The notes under the pieces were generated by a model that was given only the letters and a program-made list of their open reading frames with translations, searched no databases and had not been told where the DNA came from. Source: G963674505 sp964575975 (GTDB lineage Bacteria > Desulfobacterota > Desulfobacteria > Desulfobacterales > SKZT01). From it: a DNA stretch of 8,215 nucleotides. This document shows positions 6,595-8,215 of this stretch, in pieces. Where the stretch lies: contig CAZNTU010000248.1 in NCBI GenBank assembly GCA_964575975.1, positions 1-8,215 of the forward strand. The letters run 5' to 3'. Numbering within the stretch: position 1 is the first letter of the stretch; every line of letters begins with the position of its first letter. The position numbers were made by a program, and so were the translations under genes.

Positions 6595-7701
6595 TTACCC
6601 GATTCAACTTTATGATTGCATTCCTATGCCGCAGCATACCGGACCGATTCGCCTTCGAAGAAGCACTTGACTATCCGCGGCGTCCTCTGCCGGGAACGGA
6701 GTCGTCTTCGCAAGGCGGAAACGAGATCGGCCAGGTTTTCGGGCCTCTTCGAATCCATGGAGTGGCTCCTCGCGTCCTGGTTCAAGAGTTCCACCGGGTT
6801 CGGTTCCGGGCCGTGCGAGGGAAGAAAGCGGAGTTCCACGCGGGCCGAGCAGGCCGAGATCCACTCCGAGACAACATTTGCCCGATGCGCCGGGTGACGG
6901 TCGAGAACAAGGAGAATCTTCCTCTCCGCGTCGCGGACCATGCGCTCGGGGAAATCCGGAAACGTTTCCTTCCGGAAGTTTTCCTCGAAGACCATGAACT
7001 TCAGGTTCCCGTCCGGGGACATGGCGAAAACAGCGTTCGCGCCGAACCGCTTTCCCGTCGTCGGAACGTCGGGGTCAGGCCGCGAAGACCGTAGGATCTT
7101 CCGGGAAGGCGGTCGGAGCGAAGTCCGATTTGGTCGAGGAAGAAGACCTCCGCGTCGTCCCTTTCGGCTGCGTCGCGAATGGCCGTGTACTCGGTCTCGA
7201 CCCATTTTTTCACTTCACGGGAATCTTGTTCGCGCGCTTTTTTTTCGGACGCCGGGGGGTGAATCCCCACTTTTTCAAATACCGTCACGCCGTCGTGCGG
7301 GAGCGGGGGACTCCGGTGGTCTTGCGTACGAGGGCGGCCGCGGCCCTCCGGGTCCACAGGGAGAACGGAAGCCCCTCCTCGTCCGGGGTACTGTCGGGGA
7401 TCGCGTCGATCGCCTGTTCCCTTTGCTCGGGCGAAAAGGGCTCCCCCCCCTTCGCGGCCCCTTTTCCGGGACCTCGGGGCGCCGGCCCCGTCTTCGCGGC
7501 ACTCCCCGACCCACTTGCCCGCGGACTGGCGGGCGACGCCGAAAAGATCGGCGACTTCGCCGATCCTCCAGCCGCTTTCGACCGCAAGCACGACTTTCTT
7601 GCGCAGCCCCTCCCGCTCCCGCGGAGAAAGGGAGCGAGCGTCTGCGATTGTTATTCGATCTTTCATAGCTTGAAAGGCAGGGGCCGTATCGGCTTTGTAA
7701 A
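6595..7701 (-). mobile_element. IS630-family insertion sequence, degenerate
   Basis: This roughly 1.1-kb unit carries one transposase frame. It is bounded on the left by the ISKra4 remnant and on the right by the stop of a family-4 glycosyltransferase (7702-7704). The size suits IS630 elements (1.0-1.2 kb), which insert at TA dinucleotides. The interval is clearly richer in G and C than the glycan genes around it, indicating a foreign origin. Clean terminal inverted repeats were not found. The best pair is TGATTTTCAAA (6581-6591) against the reverse complement of 7694-7704, 10 of 11 matching. The left copy, however, falls in the ISKra4 reading frame, so exact ends are uncertain by some tens of bases. 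Confidence 0.75.
6624..7666 (-). pseudogene. IS630-family DDE transposase, broken by three frameshifts and a stop
   Basis: Start ATG 7666 gives MKDRITIADARSLSPRERE, followed by a helix-turn-helix (GEVADLFGVARQSAGKWVG), the usual N-terminus. The protein then moves between frames. One extra base in a C8 run (7443-7450) shifts it into GGEPFSPEQREQAIDAI. A TGA at 7285-7287 interrupts the segment before RYLKKWGFTPRRPKK. A base missing in the T8 run (7238-7245) restores the original frame at AREQDSREVKKW. A further base missing near 7071-7074 moves it to VPTTGKRFGANAVF, then open to TAG 6624. Reassembled, it is about 345 residues, normal for IS630. All three DDE residues remain: Asp in FFLDQIG (7133-7135), Asp in LVLDRHPAH (6900-6902) and Glu in NPVELL (6789-6791). 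Several conserved leucines read as proline (FPDFPERM, GPEPNP). It is probably inactive; the homopolymer indels could be partly sequencing errors, the TGA less so. Confidence 0.85.
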
Positions 7702-8215
7702 TCAAAAACATCTCATCTGGTCTGAAATAATGCCGGTTAAGCGTTCCGTCAACTGCTCGGTTACAATATTCCATGAAAAGCGTTTCTTTGCTTCATTCAT
7801 AGCGGCATAACTCATACCTTGCAATAGCATTCGGTCAGTCGAAATGCGTTCAAACATATCCGCAAGCGATACAGGATTTTCACGAGGAACCACCATGCCA
7901 GTCTTCCCATTACGAACCATGTATGGTATCCCGCCTGTGTCAGCCCCAACGACGGCCACACCAGCGGCCATTGCCTCGAGCACAACGGTTGGCAGCGGAT
8001 CGCTTCGCGAGGGCACGCAAACCAGATCCGCCGAGCGATAAAGAGCACCGAGCCGCAATCTCGGTACCTGGCCAAGAAACTCAACAACATCGTCAAGTTT
8101 TGACCGAGCAACTGTAGATCTGAGATTTTGCTTTTCCGGTCCGTCGCCAGCAACTCGAAGATTTAAATTGCTTTTCTATCGAAAGCATTTCCGGCTCGAT
8201 CGTAGAATCCGCTAC
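7702..8215 (-). CDS. Glycosyltransferase family 4, C-terminal part (runs off right edge; frame break near edge)
   Basis: The frame open from 8175 to TGA 7702 encodes the donor-binding half of a GT4 enzyme. LRVAGDGPE is followed by VEFLGQVP, YRSADLVCVPSRSDPLPT, VVLEAMAAGVAVVGADTGG and NGKTGMVVP. The EX7E motif is present with Asp as its first acid (D, seven residues, then E). At 8176-8178 this frame meets TAG, but the neighbouring frame upstream is open to the window end and reads IEPEMLSIEKQ. Removing one base from the TTTAAA stretch (8162-8167) would join them as LSIEKQ-LNLRVAGDGP, so a one-base slip is likely. The C-terminus, ending SDQMRCF, looks of normal length although an IS630 element starts right after its stop. 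The shortest in-frame start, TTG 8058, would give a meaningless half domain. Role: sugar transfer in the same polysaccharide pathway. Confidence 0.85.

Noticed and set aside
6510..7094. Plus-strand frames over the IS630 region
   Set aside because: High GC removes stop codons from opposite frames; these are shadows of the transposase.
6581..7704. TGATTTTCAAA / TTTGTAAATCA as the IS630 terminal inverted repeats
   Set aside because: 10 of 11 bases match in inverted orientation at about the right places, but the left copy encodes part of the ISKra4 protein (Phe-Glu-Asn-His) and the right copy includes the GT4 stop, so it may be chance.
1..8215. CRISPR array, tRNA, rRNA, riboswitch or defence system
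   Set aside because: No spaced direct repeats, no cloverleaf or conserved RNA motif, and no defence-type domains were seen on either strand.

Overview
The window is a stretch of a bacterial surface-polysaccharide (O-antigen, capsule or exopolysaccharide) gene cluster. Every credible gene reads on the minus strand. Three family-2 glycosyltransferases, two family-4 glycosyltransferases, one polytopic polymerase/ligase-like membrane protein and the start of a small-molecule O-methyltransferase fit a Gram-negative bacterium. The phylum cannot be fixed from this sequence. A four-helix-bundle (23S rRNA intervening-sequence type) gene fragment, palindromic intergenic repeats and IS630/ISKra4-type transposases would suit the PVC superphylum or similar environmental lineages, but that is a weak inference. 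A run of exactly 100 N (3156-3255) shows this is a draft scaffold.

Layout in transcription order, from high to low coordinates. At 8215-7702 is the C-terminal part of a family-4 glycosyltransferase that runs off the window. At about 7701-6595 is an IS630-family element whose transposase is broken by three homopolymer indels and a stop. At 6594-6286 is the C-terminal remnant of an ISKra4-like transposase with an internal stop. At 6285-6061 is an orphan C-terminal reading frame that overlaps the next start as ATGA. Then come two tightly coupled family-2 glycosyltransferases (6064-5063 and 5061-4066), the membrane polymerase/ligase (4073-2950, crossed by the gap), and a 390-bp debris interval (2949-2560). 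That interval holds a short hydrophobic frame, a truncated four-helix-bundle gene and a palindrome-rich repeat. The series ends with a family-2 glycosyltransferase (2559-1639, probably really ending at 1575), a family-4 glycosyltransferase (1578-385) and an O-methyltransferase (380 to beyond the left edge).

The glycosyltransferases probably build a repeat unit on a lipid carrier at the cytoplasmic membrane, the polytopic protein polymerises or ligates it, and the methyltransferase may modify a sugar or chain end. Genes inside each block overlap or lie 1-8 bp apart, so each block looks like an operon. The two debris zones (about 6061-7701 and 2560-2949) separate three intact blocks and look like recombination or insertion scars. 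Several apparent frameshifts sit in mononucleotide runs, so sequencing error must be excluded before calling those genes dead. I found no convincing new system; the most interesting items are the two debris zones and the hidden C-terminus of the 2559-1639 glycosyltransferase.
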